DNA of 64,000 nt from Prorocentrum cordatum (GCA_963575745.1 CAUYUJ010015948.1:554794-618793); one strand, 5' to 3'; shown: positions 31,016-43,764, counted from the first letter of the stretch. Numbers and translations are program-made. The notes: generated by a model not told the origin, from the letters alone.

Positions 31016-32309
31016 GGGGCGTGCTGCCCAACTGCGTGCCCATGGCGTTCCACTGGCCCACGTGGCAGCAGCTCGGCCAGGACGGCCCCGCGCACTGGGC
31101 GCGCCTCGTGCCCCACGTGGCCGTGCAAGGAGGCCCTGGCGGCGACTGTCGAGAGGAGCGAAATGAGGAGGAGGAGGAGGAGGAGGAGGAGGAGGAGGAG
31201 CGAGCTCGTCGGGGGCATGCAGAGTCAAGACGCTGAAGGAAGGACCACCCTGGGCGCAGGAGGGGCTCCCGTTTTCGTGCCGCTCCTCAGACCCAGGTCG
31301 GGGAACTTGGTCGTGGCCGAGGCTAGGCGCGGCCAAAAGAGCCCCCTCGCTCCTGGCTCATCGTCAGCACGAGGACTGCAGGGGGGATAGGGGGGATGCG
31401 AGAGGGAACGCGCCGAAAGTTCTCGGAAGTTCCCGGGGCCCTGGGTGGTTTCCATTTGCTGCGCTTCGTCGAGAGCGTCCTGGGAGTGCCGGAATCGCCC
31501 CGAACGGCCGCGAGAGGCCCGAGTGGTGGCCCGAAAACCGGCGAGCGGAAGGTCAGGGTTTAGCAGGTCTGCTGATTTCGACCCCTAGGTTTAGCATATG
31601 GTACCCGAGCCCAGGTTCTTGCCCAGTATTGCACGTTGAGTCCGGGCCCAGCGAGACCAGGTTCTTGCTCGATATGGTACGTTGGGTCCAGGCCCAGTGG
31701 TACACGCTCGGCACCCCTGCTGGCTCAAGGATAAAGCATCTGACCCCCCTCCTGATGCCACAAGGGGCAACGTTAGGGGGGATTTCGGTGTTCGATCATG
31801 GACCCCTTGTTGAACGCAACCATTCAGCTTGAATTTCAGGCCGAAGACCGCTGGACACCGCCAAAGATCGGAAATCGCCGAAGACCGTCAGAAGACCGCC
31901 GAAGACCATCCGAAGAGCGCCGAAGACGGCCCGGGAGCACAAGGGGTCCGTGGTCGGACACGTGAAGGGATAGGCTCAGGGGGGGACGCATCGACCCCCA
32001 GTCTGCCCGCTCGTCGCCCACGGGGGGGGGGGGGGCGAGAGGCCCGCCCCACCCAGGAGCGCGCGGGTTCGCCGCCCCGGGGGCCTGTCGTCGATTCCTC
32101 GGCGATGCATCGCCGCCTCCGTGTCGACGCTTCCCGCCCTCGACTGGTCCCCTTGGTGCCTTTCCCTGAGGTCCTGGCGTTGCGATTTGTCGTAACCGTC
32201 CTGGGGCGCTGGGTCCTCGTCGTGGAGAGAGAGAGAGAGAGAGAGAGTCTCCGCGTCTCCTCTTCCTCCCGATTCTCCCGCTCCTCCCTCCTCCCATCCC
32301 TGCCTTCAG
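31016..32309. other. gene-poor stretch with minor repeats
   Basis: Holds a two-copy repeat of about 57 bases (GTACCCGAGCCCAGGTTCTTG type, about 31600-31700), CGAAGACCGCC decamers at 31840-31925, and a (GA)n run at 32224-32245. No gene supported. Confidence 0.5.
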
Positions 32310-32458
32310 TCGGGCGTGTCCCTCTGTAAGAGGAATATTCGAAAATAGTCGAACAATTGTCCAGAGACTATTTTTCTCATATTTATGAGCACGTTTTGAA
32401 TATGTTTGTCTACCTTTTGTTGTTCGTCCAAAATCGGCATGTAGGGGGACATGCCCGA
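32310..32458. mobile_element. MITE-like element, family 1, copy A (149 bp)
   Basis: Starts TCGGGCGTGTCCCTCTGTAA and ends CATGTAGGGGGACATGCCCGA read right to left as the inverse, giving about 21-bp imperfect terminal inverted repeats. The interior is AT-rich. Copies with matching ends lie at 36495-36633 and 37034-37978. No convincing target-site duplication was seen. Confidence 0.75.
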
Positions 32459-32484
32459 TCTAATACTTGCCCTTGCCTCTGCCG

Positions 32485-32955
32485 TCACTTTGACACACCC
32501 CTCACACGTTTCGTGGCCCCATAGGGGGCTCCACCGAGGGCCCTTGTGGCATGGTTCGCATGCCGCACCCCCTCCGTTTTGGCACACCCCTCACACGTTT
32601 CGTGGCCCCATAGGGAGCTCCACCGAGGGCTCCAGTGGCTGCGCTCGCATGCGCCCTCCGCGCCCATTTCGGCACACCCCTCACACGCTTCGTAGACCCG
32701 TAGGGAGCTCCACCGAGGGCCCCTGCGGTTGCGCTTACATGCGCTCACCGCTCCCATATCGGCACACCCCTCGCACGATCCGTGGCCCCATAATAAGCTC
32801 CACAGAGGGCCCCAATGGCGGTGTTCACATGCGCGCACCACGACCATGCAGACGCACCCCTCACACACTTCGTGGCCCCATAGGGAGCTCCACCGAGGGC
32901 CCCCGTGGCGGTGTTCGCATGCGTCCGCCGCGCCGCGTTAGATCCCTCACACGTT
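32485..32955 (+). repeat. 90-bp satellite, cluster B, about five copies
   Basis: Same core as cluster A (CACACGTTTCGTGGCCCCAT ... GAGCTCCACCGAGGGC), same orientation. It begins about 30 bases after the MITE-like element ends. Confidence 0.9.
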
Positions 32956-33489
32956 CCGTCTCCACCGAGGCCGTCTCTCGTCGGATTGTCTCTCCTCGTG
33001 CTCGTCGTCGTCGCCGTTCTCAATTCCTCTTCTTGTCCCCTCCTCTCTTGGAGCTGGTCCCCACCTATCTTAGGATGCAACTTCTGGGAGGTCAAATTCA
33101 CATCAGCGCTGGCTGGTAGATCGATGGTAATCAAAAACCGACCTAATCCAGCACGAGCCGCTCCAGTCCGCTTAATGCCGCGTAGTCCGACTTAATCCTG
33201 GGCTTAATGTGGGCTAATCCAGCTCAGCGGTCCTTCAATCGGACCTGATCGCCTCCAATTGTTCGTACGAAGACCTCTCCGGAGTGGCTTCCTGGCCGAT
33301 CGTTATCCCTCAGAGGAGCGAGCTTGGAGGGAACGAAGAGCGGGGGGCCGAATAAGAAAACTCGCACCAACATCAATTTTCGGACCTCCGTGCAGATTTC
33401 TTGGATCCGCGCTGGGCTTCCCGGGGCAGTGCTTCCATCGCCGACCTGGGCGCGCTCCGCGCGCCAGGAGGGGGGGGGCCAGCGCCGAC

Positions 33490-33690
33490 CCAAGCCAACA
33501 GCGCGGAGCTCCGAACGTCTTCGCTCGTCTTGGTTTTTGCGCCGCTCTGGGGGTCTGCAGGGGGCCGGTCATCGAGCCGGCGCCGATCCGAGCAATCCGC
33601 GCGGAGTTCCGAACGTTTTCGCTCGTCGTCTGGGTATTTGTGCCGGCCCAGGGTCGGCAGAGGGGCGGTCGTCGAGCCGGCAGCGCGCGC
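33490..33690 (+). repeat. two-copy direct repeat of about 97 bp
   Basis: C(A/G)GCGCGGAG(C/T)TCCGAACGT(C/T)TTCGCTCGTC begins both copies (about 33500 and 33597), and ATCGAGCCGGC-type sequence closes both. Confidence 0.7.
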
Positions 33691-33794
33691 CCACCGGTGG
33701 CCGAGGGGGGAGGGAGGATCTGCTGGGCAGCGGGGCGGCGCCCCCGTGGCGAGGGCATGCTGTGGTTTTGAGAGCCAACCTCTCCTCGTGTTCC

Positions 33795-34060
33795 TCCTCC
33801 TCCTCCCCATCCTCCTCCTCCTCCTCCTTCTCCTCATTCGCCTCCTGCTCAACCCCCTCGTCCTCCTCCGTTCCCTCCTAATTCCTCCTCCTCCTCATCC
33901 TCATCCTCGTCCTCCTCTTCCCCCTCCTCTTCCCCCTCCTCCTCCTCCTCCTCCTCCTCCTCCTCCTCCTCCTCCTCCTCCTCCTCCTCCTCCTCCTCTT
34001 CCTCCTCCTCCTCCTCCCCTCTTTCCCCTCCTCTTCCCCCTCCTCTTCCTCCTGCCCTCG
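33795..34060 (+). repeat. TCC/CTC-rich tract
   Basis: Long (TCC)n interrupted by TTCC and CCCC. The densest part is 33935-34020. Confidence 0.85.
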
Positions 34061-35001
34061 CGTTCGCCTCCTTCGGGCCCACTCTGGCCCAAGCCGTCCC
34101 AGGACATGGAGGCTAGAGCTCGGCGAGAGCTGGGGCCACTGTGCCCGCTCTCGGGAAGTCAAATCGGCGTGATGCCCCTGTTGCTGGGTCCCGCCTCCTC
34201 CTACCCTCCACAATTGGACAACATGAAAACTACGATCCTCTGTCCCCTGACTCAGTCCGGAAGATACCGGGCCTTGTCGAGTGCTGTCTTTTTATTTCAA
34301 CACAAAGTGTTTTGTTCTCTCATGGCGTTTTACAATCCGACTCTCTTCCGTGTTTCAAAATGGTGTTTCCGTTGCAGCGTGGGCCTCAATTTCGAATCGG
34401 CGCTTTGCTCCCGTCGTTCAGAATAGCGTTCTCGCCCCAGCGCGGGCCACTGTTCTAGATCCGAGTTGTCTCATCTTTGTCGCTCCCTTCACCCTTCATT
34501 TGCCTTCATCCGCCTTCCCCTGGTCTTCCTGCTCCTCCCGTTCCTTCCATGCCAGCTCCTGCTGCTGCTGTGCGTCCTCATCCTCATCCTCCTGCCTCAT
34601 CCTCCTGCTCATCATCCTGCTCACCCGCCACATCATCCTCATCAGCATTATATGTACGCAACTCTCCTTTTCCGATTGCCCACGCCACGATGGTTTTTTG
34701 AGAGTTCCGGGTGTCTTTCTCCCCTCCCCTCCTGCCCTCCGCCTTCCTCTCCTCCTTCCCTCCTCCTGCCCTCCTTCCGCCCTCCCCTTCCTTCGTTCCT
34801 CATCCTCCTCTCCTCGCGCCCTTGCACTGACGTGCCCAGAAATCGGGTGGGACGCGGCGGGGCTTCTCAAGGTCGTGTTCGCTCGGGGGCCCGTTTCGGG
34901 CCCCAGGGGCCGCCAGAACACGACTCGGGAGGGCACGGCCAGGCCAAGGGGTCGAGACGTTCGGCGGCCCATGTCTTGCAAAGCTTTGCTTGTTCACAGA
35001 T
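34061..35001. other. gene-poor stretch
   Basis: No gene or strong repeat recognised. Pyrimidine-rich on the plus strand (34490-34810). Confidence 0.45.
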
Positions 35002-35170
35002 CACCCATCGGTCGTTGAAAGTAGGTATTCTTGGATTCCCAGATTCCAATATACTTTCAGCGCCTTCCTACTTCAAGAGTCGAGTGGTTTCCCCTTTCCC
35101 CTCCTCTTCAGGAGGCGGGCGGAAAAACCCAATCTATTTCCAACGCCTTCCTACTTCCGACCGATGGGTG
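35002..35170. mobile_element. MITE-like element, family 2 (169 bp)
   Basis: The left end CACCCATCGGTCGTTGAAAG (35002 onward) is matched by the inverse of the right end, CTTCCGACCGATGGGTG (to 35170), giving an imperfect terminal inverted repeat of about 21 bp. Inside, CAGCGCCTTCCTACTTC and CAACGCCTTCCTACTTC form a direct repeat about 90 bases apart. No coding capacity. Only one copy was seen here. Confidence 0.65.
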
Positions 35171-36494
35171 CTTGCCACATCGAGAACACGCATCGAACGT
35201 GTTAGGTTCCAGCCGCTTTGTCAAAGCGGGGCACACCTGCTGGACCAGCACAAGAACAAGGGGATGGTTCTTGTTGTTCCCCTCCCCCCCATTCCTAGAG
35301 TGGTGAGCCCCGACCACGCGTGGAGAAGGAGGATTGAGGCGGGTGGCGTCAGTGAGACACGAGCCGACGCACAGGCCATCCACGCTCTGCAACCCGTCGG
35401 ACCAACGGAGGAAGTACAAGAGAAGGGATCGATTGTGCGGTCCTCTTCCACCTGTTGTGCCGCGTTGGCGGCATGCGTACGCAGGTCATCGCGTAAGGTT
35501 ACCGTGTCCCCGCGCATAAGAGTCCATTGTCATCGGCGCTCACGTGGGGCGGGGGACGCAGTTGAGCATGGGGGTATGGATGCGTCTCATCTCTGAGGCA
35601 GGTGAGAGGAGAGGAGGGTGGTGGGTGGGTGTCAAGCTAGGCACGCTCGCGCCACATCTGACGCTCTGCCCCTCCCACCCATCCCTTCCCATTGCCATAA
35701 GTCCGTTTCGATCCGCCGGCTGGGATGTTCTAGAGATGTCTAAATAGTAGTCGCAATATTTGACCCATCAGTTGTTGCGCAATCTGCGAAGATGGTTTGA
35801 GCATTGGAAGAGGAGGAATACGAGCAGGAGGAGGAGGAGGAGGACTAGGAGGAACAACAGGATCAGCGCAAGGCGGATCGGGGAAAGAGAGGGGGGAGAC
35901 AATGCCGAATAACGAGCCGGATTCGGAGGTGTGGGCCCAGGGCGGTAACGCCGATCCGAACGATGAGAGCAAGGCACCGCTCTTGCAATGTTGCCAGCAT
36001 TGCAGCGGGAACACAGTTGTGGAGGGCGTCCCGATCGAACAAGCAACAAAACATACAGTCGGGCCGTTGAAGAAGGAACCCTTTTTGTTGGTGAGAGGCT
36101 CAGTGATCATGCATTGTGTTACAGCTTTTTTTTGAGGGGGGTGTCCTTAGGTTTGTTGTTTTGGGGACGTCCAAGGTTAACTTATGGAAAAAGGGGCCTC
36201 GTTCTGGGCCCGCGTGTCGGGGGGGTGAAGTGAAGAGGAGGAGGAGGAGGAAGAGGAGGAGGAGGAGGAGGAGGAGGAGGGAGGAGGCAAGAGGAGCAAG
36301 ACGAGGAGAAGGAGGACGAGGATGAGGAGGACGAGGACTAGGAGAGCGAGGAGCAGGTTACCTCATGGAAAAAAGAACCTCGCGCGCGCGGGCGGAGCAG
36401 CGCGGTACGCGAGTCAGGCGACGACACGGTGGCACATCGCCTGGGAGAGAGAACGCTGCGAGAAGCACGCAAGCAGGAGGCTTCCATGCGTAAG
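35171..36494. other. gene-poor stretch
   Basis: No supported gene. A (GGA)n tract lies at 36233-36300. Confidence 0.45.
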
Positions 36495-36633
36495 TCGGGC
36501 ACGTCCATCTACAGGAAGAATATTCAAACATAATTGAAATCATATCGTACGGGGACGATTGTTTGAGTATTTTCGAATAGTTGACTGATTTTTATTTTTC
36601 GCCCGAAATCCGCCTGTAGGAGGACATGCCCGA
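36495..36633. mobile_element. MITE-like element, family 1, copy B (139 bp)
   Basis: Starts TCGGGCACGTCCATCTACAG and ends GCCTGTAGGAGGACATGCCCGA in inverse agreement. The first inner bases GAATATTCAAA are shared with copy C and the last inner bases TTTTTCGCCCGAAATCC with copies A and C. Confidence 0.75.
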
Positions 36634-36678
36634 CCTAATGCCACGCCAGTCCGCCGACCCCTCCAGGGAGGAAACGCG

Positions 36679-36930
36679 GGGCCCCAAACTATACACCACC
36701 ATTGCCTCCCTCACCCCCTCCCTCCCCCAGGAGAGAGGAAAGTCGGCGGAGGGGCAGAGGAGGGAGGAGGAATCGACGTCGTGGTGGTGTATATTCTCGG
36801 GGCCCGCAGGAAGGAAATCCATGGGCGAGGCCTTTCGAAAGGACGGTTTGGGGGCCTCCGGGGGCTTCTTGCTTGGCCTCTTGGAAGCCTTTCTGGGGCC
36901 TCTCGGGGGTGTCCTGGGCGTCCGCAGACC
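36679..36930. repeat. inverted repeat followed by a segment duplicated at 38240-38365
   Basis: GGGGCCCCAAACTATACACC near 36678 pairs with GGTGTATATTCTCGGGGCCC near 36786. The following 36815-36930 (GGGCGAGGCCTTTCGAAAGG ...) is repeated with changes at 38255-38365. Confidence 0.7.
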
Positions 36931-37033
36931 CCCAGGGCCAGACATCCGGCCGCTCCAAGTTTCTCAATGCGTGGGCCCCGGAGGTCTGCATCGGACGGGG
37001 CTAGGACGAGGATAGGTCCGTTCCAGAGTTGAG

Positions 37034-37978
37034 TCGGGCCTGTCCCTCTACAGGAGGAATATTCAAAACAAAAAACTCTGGATACGTTTTTGCCAGTTTA
37101 TTAATCGCTTCGCTCATTCCGCTGGCCCATATTGTCGCACCGTTGTGGGCTAGCCGAGTTTTGGGGCCTCTTGGGGGCCGTTTTGGGGCCTCTTGGGGCC
37201 TCTTTTGGGCCTCTTGGGCGCCTCTTGGGGCGTCTTGGGGGCCTCTTGGGGGCCTCTTGGGGCCTTTTTGGGGCCTCCTGGGCGCCTTCTGGGGCGGAGG
37301 GCTCGATTTTTCAGTTCTCGGTTCCCCTCTTCAGCCCCTCTTGGGCCCGTCTTGGGGCCTCTTGGTCCGTCTTGGGCGGCACTTGGGCCGTCTTGGGGGC
37401 CCTCCTGGGCCGTTCCGGGGCCGTCTTGGGAGCCTCGTGGGCCGTCTTGGAGCGGTCTTGGGGGCCTCTTGGGCCGTCTTGGAGCGTCCGGAAGCCGAAA
37501 AAGCCAGAACGCAAAAAAACATAAAAAAACAATGAAAATCAACGATTTTGGCCTCTTGGGGCCCTCTTCGGAGGCCTCTTGGAAGGCCCTTGGGGCGTCT
37601 TGGAGGCCTCTTGGGCTGTCTTGGGGCCCTGTTGGGCGTCTTCGGGCGATCTTTGGCCGTCTCGGGGCCCTCTTGGACCGTCTTGGAGGCTTCTTGGGGA
37701 CCTCTTGGCCCGTCCTGGGGCCCTGTAACAGAACTCCGGCATCTCTGGCCCGACCTTGCCGGGGACTTGCCGGGACCTTGCCGGGGTATTTTTCGTCCGG
37801 GGACCCCCAGGGGCCGCCCCGCGCGCGCGAACTAGAAATACTGTTAACCAGGTACCGGAGATCTTAGCACGCCCTGGCCCGTTAACGGAATTGGGCCGGC
37901 GAATTTGGCAATTTTGGAGCGTGTGTTAACTATTCTTTAGTTTTCGTCCAACATCCGCCTGTAGGGGGACATGCCAGA
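37034..37978. mobile_element. family 1 ends enclosing a GGGGCCTCTTGG array (945 bp)
   Basis: The left end TCGGGCCTGTCCCTCTACAG and right end CCTGTAGGGGGACATGCCAGA match the family 1 termini. Between them lies a degenerate array of GGGGCCTCTTGG / GGCCGTCTTGGG words (about 37150-37740). The translation GASWGPLGGLLGPFWGLLGA is a repeat artefact. Either a longer family member captured the array or the array expanded inside a MITE. Confidence 0.6.
37765..37875 (+). repeat. ~105-bp segment duplicated at 40628-40735
   Basis: Both copies read ACCTTGCCGGGGTATTTTTC ... GCGCGCGCGAA ... TTAACCAG.TACCGGAGATC with few differences. Both follow a GGGGCCTCTTGG array. Confidence 0.85.
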
Positions 37979-38365
37979 CCTAATTCCAGAGCGTTCCGGG
38001 ACGCTCTCACAGCTCTCGGCGCCCGATTCACTTTCCAGAGCCGCTAGATCTCAGACATTCTCAATCTATTCTCACCCGATTTTATCCTTGTCCTGGCATC
38101 GTCTTACACTTCCCGAGGGCCAGTTATACGTCCTGAGTTGTTTTCTGACGGTCCCGAGGACCAGCGAGGGCCCCATGAGGCCGAAAATTGTCCAGAGCCC
38201 GCCGCTCCAATTTTTTGGGAGCGTCGGATCTCTTTGGGGGGGGGAGCAATCCACGGGCGAGGCCGTTTGATGAAGGAACGGTTCGGGGGCCTTTGGGGAC
38301 TTCCTGTCTGGCCTCCTGGAAGCCTTTCTGGGGCCTCGCGGGGGTGTTTTTGGGCGCCCGCGGGC

Positions 38366-40130
38366 GGTCTCGGGAGTTCTCGGGGGAGACGGGCGAGTAG
38401 AAGTTGGATGGAGTAGTTGCTGAGGAGGGAGGAGACACGGGAGGAGGGACAGATGAGAAGAGAGGGACAGGGGCAATGGGCAGAGTGTAATGGGACGGGG
38501 TTGGGGAGAGGGAGGGTGTGTTCGAGCAGGCTCATTTGCAACGGAGCGCCCGACCTCTGACATGGTCTCCTTGGGGCTTGGCCGGGCGCGAGATGACACA
38601 ATAATGTTCAGTCTTTGAGGCTGGGATTGGCAGACGAACGTTTCGCACAGAACGTGTAAGCTATTGTTCGCCGCAGTTGGCGACTCCCGTCCCAGAGCGG
38701 CTGGAAATTGGAAAGCCCATGGGTAGAATTGTGTGGCAGTCGGAGGGCGCGCTCCCCTCCCCCACCCTACCCACGGCTTCGTTTTCCTCTGCCCCCCTGG
38801 GCACTGGGGGCCAACGATACGCAGCGCCAGCACGGTGGGCTCGGCTGGAGGCTGCCTTCCCCGGCGCCTTCCCGACGCACCGGGGCCGTGCAGTGAGAGT
38901 GTGGTTCGCCAGCAGGCCCCCATGACAAATGTCTGGTTGCCCGACCGCCCTGGGGGCGCAGAGGAGTCTTGCGGCAGGGCCGACGGGCGCAGGTGCCCTC
39001 GGAACTGTCATAGCGAGAGGTGCGTTCTTATGCGCACCCTGCAATAAGTGGAACTTTGGCGCCGCCGCGCGAATCGGGATGGCATCCCTGCGCGTGCATG
39101 GTCAGTGTTTGACATCCCTCGCTAAAGCATCCCCGTGGTCCGATTCCTCGTCACCATTGCTAGCTGCTGCCATTGGTTGTCTCAGTGCGTTCCTCTCTCT
39201 TCTTCCTGCCTGTGTTACGTCATCGTGCTGTTCTCACTTGCCGATCCCACCATATTGTATCATGTCTTTGCTTTGCGCGCGGAGGTGCGACTGACTGGAC
39301 TGAACTGACTGGACTTGTTCTACGGGGCTACGCCCGATTTATGCTCGTTTGGAGAGAGATGTGGGCCGGTGGGCGCGATCAGTGATTCGAGTCGCGATTA
39401 TATACGGGGGGCGGGGGTAGTGTCATTCCCTTGCGTTGTTGCAGTTAGCTGTTTTACTCCTGCTCGCGGTGTGCCTCTCCCCTTCTCGTCCGCGTTCCTT
39501 GTCGTCTTGGCCCCGTCCTCCCCGGCGGGCAGGGCGCGCGGCAGGGGCAGGAGGGGGTGCAATATGGGCGCGCACGGCGGTTCGTGCAGGCGCGCGCCGT
39601 GATGTCTGATGGCTACGGAGTGGAAAAGTTTGATCCCAACTCCGCGACGCCACGTTGTCCGGTGCCGCTTGGCACCACGAATTGTGCGAGCGACGGCGGC
39701 ATAGTGGCCGAACGCATTGCGCTGCGGATGTTAACACCGAGGGCTGTTCATTGAACGACCGCTGATAAGGAAGTGGGGGAGAGTAGAAACATTGCGAACG
39801 AGGGGAAGGAGGACCAATGCAAACCCAACGTTCACGAATGGTGGTGGAATAAGCCCTTTTACCCAAGCTCCCTCTTCACAGGCCCCTTTTATACGGATTC
39901 ATATCCATTGATGAAGATCTCTGAAGACCGCTGAAGATCTCGCAGCGCGCCAGGACCCCAACGCCACGAATCGTCCTGATTGTTGCGCCGTGGCGATGTT
40001 GAGTCGCGCCACAACACCATCCATGGGATTTCAACCCCGCGAATCAAGTAACACTTGCGTCCTGACAATCGTGAGCGGGTCCAAGACACAAGCTCTGGCA
40101 CGCAATCGATGAGAGCCCGCGAAATCTCTC
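38366..40130. other. gene-poor stretch
   Basis: No supported gene or strong repeat. Short frames at 38661-39294 lack coding character. Confidence 0.45.
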
Positions 40131-41640
40131 AACTCTTGTTAAAGAGCCGCGCGGCGCTAAAGCGAGAGTCACATTGTAAACATAAGCCGCCCTCAATCCG
40201 TGAAGCTGTTGCAGTTGTTTACGACGTGCGCGCGCGGCGCTAAGGCGGGGGGCCACATTGCGAAAACGGTTCACCCAGAATCCACGAATTTCTTCCCAGT
40301 GTTTCAGACGAGTGCCCGCGGCATTGAGGCGGGAATCGCATGTTGAAAAACGCCCGCCCTCCATTTGTGAAGTTGTTGTTGTTATTGAATCGCTTCGCTC
40401 ATTCGGCCGGCCCCGGAGCCCTCTTCAAGGCCTCTTGGGGGCCTCGCGGGGTCTCTTGGGGCTCCTTGGCGGCGTCTTGGGGGCCCCCAAGGCTTCTTGA
40501 GGGGTTTGGGGGGGCCTCTTGGGTCGGGAGGGGGAGTAGTCGATTGCGGCTCCCCCATCGGAGGCCACGATATTCGTGAGGGGTGTCGAAAAATTACCCT
40601 CCCTTGGAGTGCTGTGGTGGCTTCTCCTGGGACCTTGCCGGGGTATTTTTCGTCCGGGGGCCCTCAGGGGCCGCTCCGCGCGCGCGAATTGGAAATATTG
40701 TTAACCAGTTACCGGAGATCTTAGCACGCCTCTGGCCCGTTGGGCCGGCGACTTTATGTTTCAAGGTCATCATTGGTTCGGAAACATGAGGCGAAACGCC
40801 CGCACCGCCCTTCCGACCGGGTTCGGGGTGCGACAGGGATGATCCATTGTAAGGGAACGGAAGAGAAGGGAAGGAGGAGGAGGACCAGTGTAAACCCAAG
40901 AGTCATCAAGGATGTTGGAGTCAACCCTCCCTCCAAACTCAGTTTTTTTCATAGGCCTTTACAACGATTCATTTCCATCGATGGAACTGCGTCGTTGGAA
41001 GACACCTGTTTGAAGTCCTTCAAGCATGCCAAAACATTGTTTTCGGGATTCCAACGCCACGGATCAACTTAATTGCTGCGTGTTGACGATCTTGAATCGT
41101 GCCGGAACGCCATTACAAGGACTTCAACACACAGAACCAACGTAACTGTTGCACCCGCAGAATCCTGAATCGTTCCACAACACCATCTTTGGTACGCATC
41201 GCGCTATGGCGAGAACCACATTTTGAAAAGGAACCGCCCTCAATCGGTGAACCTCGTGCAAATCCTAAAAACGAATGTGCGCCGCGATGGGGCGAGAGCC
41301 ACATTTTGAAAACCACCCACCCTCAATCCGCTAAATTATTGCAAGTTTTTAAAGCGAATGCGCGCCGCGCTAAGGCGATAGCCACATTTTAAAACTACCC
41401 GCCCTCGATCCATGAAACTGCTGCAAATATTGAAAGCGAACGCGCGCGGCGCTAAGGCGAGAGCCACGTTTTGAAAACCACCCGCCCTCAATCCGCGAAG
41501 CTCTTGCAAATTTTAAAAAAGAGTGTGCGCCGCGTTGGGGCGAGAGCCACATGTTGAAAACCACCCGCCCTCAATCCGTGAAATTATTGTAAGTGTTCGC
41601 CTTCCATATGCGAAATTGCTGCCAATGTTTAAGCTTCAGA
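40131..41640 (+). repeat. ~84-bp diverged tandem repeat
   Basis: The clearest copies carry GCGAGAGCCACATTTTGAAA then CCGCCCTCAATCCG, with phase points near 41292, 41377, 41460 and 41543. Older, scattered copies lie at 40140-40400. A GGCGAAACGCCC...GGGGTGCGACAGGG segment occurs twice, at 40790-40840 and 41675-41715. Confidence 0.8.
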
Positions 41641-41734
41641 GTCATAAATGATGAGGAAGTCTCAGGCGAAACGCCCAGCCCGCCCTAAAGATTGGCCTCG
41701 GGGTGCGACAGGGAAAACTTGTCTACTAGAAAAA

Positions 41735-42390
41735 CGAATGCAGGAGGAGGAGGAGAAGAAGGAGGAGGAGGAGGAGGAGCGGGGGAAAAGGAGGAGGAGG
41801 GGGGGAGGAACAGGGGGACATTGAACACGTGTAAGATGTAGTCGGGTGCCCGCGCCCGAGTCCGAACAAATGGTTATGATGTTTTGTAATTTGCGAATAC
41901 GCGCGCGGTGTGCCAGTCCGAACCAGGAACGTTGCAAGGGCCCAGCTGGCGACGCTTGACCCAAGGCGGGCCGAAGTTGGCCCAAACCATGCCAGGCGAA
42001 ACCGCGCACAAACAACAGCCTGACCAGGCAAATACATGCCGAGGGCGTCTCATTCGAAACCGCGGCTTCACCATGGCCGAACATTGGGGGGGCGCCTCGA
42101 ACGAAACCGCGCCGAAACCCGAGCGAAACCATGCAAATTGCGAGGAGGTCTGTCGGGCGAAACCGCGCCCAAACCAGAAGAAAACAAACAAATTGCGAGA
42201 ACATCTCAGGCGAAACCAGGTCGAAGCCAGGCGAAACCAGTAGCAAAACCAGGCACACTGCGAGGATGTCTCACGCGGCTTGCGGCGCCCAACCGGGCCA
42301 TACTAGACGAAACCAGAAGCGAAACCAGTGGCGAAGCCAGGCAATTTGCGGACGTCTTGGGCAGAATCGCCGAAACCAGGTTCCAGACAT
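41735..42390 (+). repeat. GGA tract and GCGAAACCAG-type short repeats
   Basis: A purine-rich tract lies at 41741-41800. From 41990 to 42390 GCGAAACC words recur irregularly, giving a Lys/Asn/Arg-rich translation that is not a gene. Confidence 0.6.
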
Positions 42391-43764
42391 TCTCCTAGGT
42401 AAAATTCAACCGAGTGGATGACCCCAGAAGGGTGCCCTCCGCAGGCGCAAGACCGTTTAGAATTTGATGGGGGGGCGTTTGGACCACGTGTCCGCTGAGG
42501 CGGACGGGGTTGGGCGCGGAAGGTTTCACTTGTCTGTCGGTTGTTGTTTGGGCCTCGGCGTGGCGTTCGGAGAAATCCTTCCGAGCTTGCCAGGCTTTCC
42601 GCTCAAGAATCACACTCGCCCATGCGTTGGGCGTTCCCCACTCCTGTCCTCTGATCCTCCGCCCTCCCCCGTTCACATACTTCTCCCCGCTATCGTCGTC
42701 TGGATCCGCTGACCCCGCGGATGGAATTTCGCCTGCTGGTTTGACGCCCCCTCCCGTTTTCAACCGATGCCCCCACTTGGATCATAGACGAATACACGAT
42801 ACGATCGCGCAAGAAGAAGCGCCCGATCAGCCCAACGCGCGAACCAACATGTTCACCTATTGCGGAAGCCAATCGCTCCGATACGGATTGGACGCGGGCA
42901 CCAACCCAATCACATAATCAGGGTGTTATCCCACGCAAAACCATAAATAGGTTGGTGCACGTAGGAGCAGTACGAACTCGACTCAAGAAAAGAACGCGCC
43001 GCTCAAATTGGAAAAGAAATACAGTCGGACCGAGGTTGGGGATCGAGGTCGGTTCGGGGAGGGTACACTGGTGTTTTTTCGTGCTTGTTCGGTGTTCTTC
43101 TGGATCCTGGGAAGGATACCCTTGGAGGTTCTGTTTGTTTTGGCCGACGGAGGGTCCCATGCTCTTGAGGGATGATCTTCTGGCCTAGGTCCTGTTGTGG
43201 AGAGTGAGAGGGAGGGAGGACGCATTGCGTGCATGTTACATGCTGTTCGAAAAATCAGCTGAATGTTTCAGCAATTGCCTTCGCCAAATACTTGCCTTGG
43301 GCGTGGAAATCCCTTCAGTTAGGCAACGGCTGCAGTGCCTCCTCTGGAGAGATGTTGGGTGCAGGATTGGGACGGGGCGGGAGGGGGCGGGGGAGAAAAG
43401 ATCAAAGAAACCCTCGGCCAGCTCATGGACGACCGTCGCCCATTGTAGGCGCGGCGTGCAAAACATTCGAGACCCGCTCGGCTGAATCGGTGCTGCTGGT
43501 CCTGGGCAAATGATTGCCAACCGCGCGGGAAGAAAGAACATCCGCCGGGAAAAGCAGTTTCCGAGATGTACCGCGGCCATCACCCCTTCCGTTGACGATG
43601 CATTAAGTCCACGGGAGATGGGACGAAACAACGTAGTGCCAGCGCGTGGGTCCAGAACAAATTGTTCGTGTACCCTTCTCCGCCGTGTCGGTGGGCAGCC
43701 CTGTGTGTGCTGATCGTGTTACGGGTTGTTCTGAGTGCGCGTGCAGCTGTAGATCGGCACGAAC
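42391..43764. other. gene-poor stretch
   Basis: No supported gene. Confidence 0.4.

Noticed and set aside
29782-31236. 484-codon plus-strand frame
   Set aside because: It spans a tandem repeat (30026-30500) and the (TCC)n tract as a poly-Ser run. No ordered or conserved stretch was seen.
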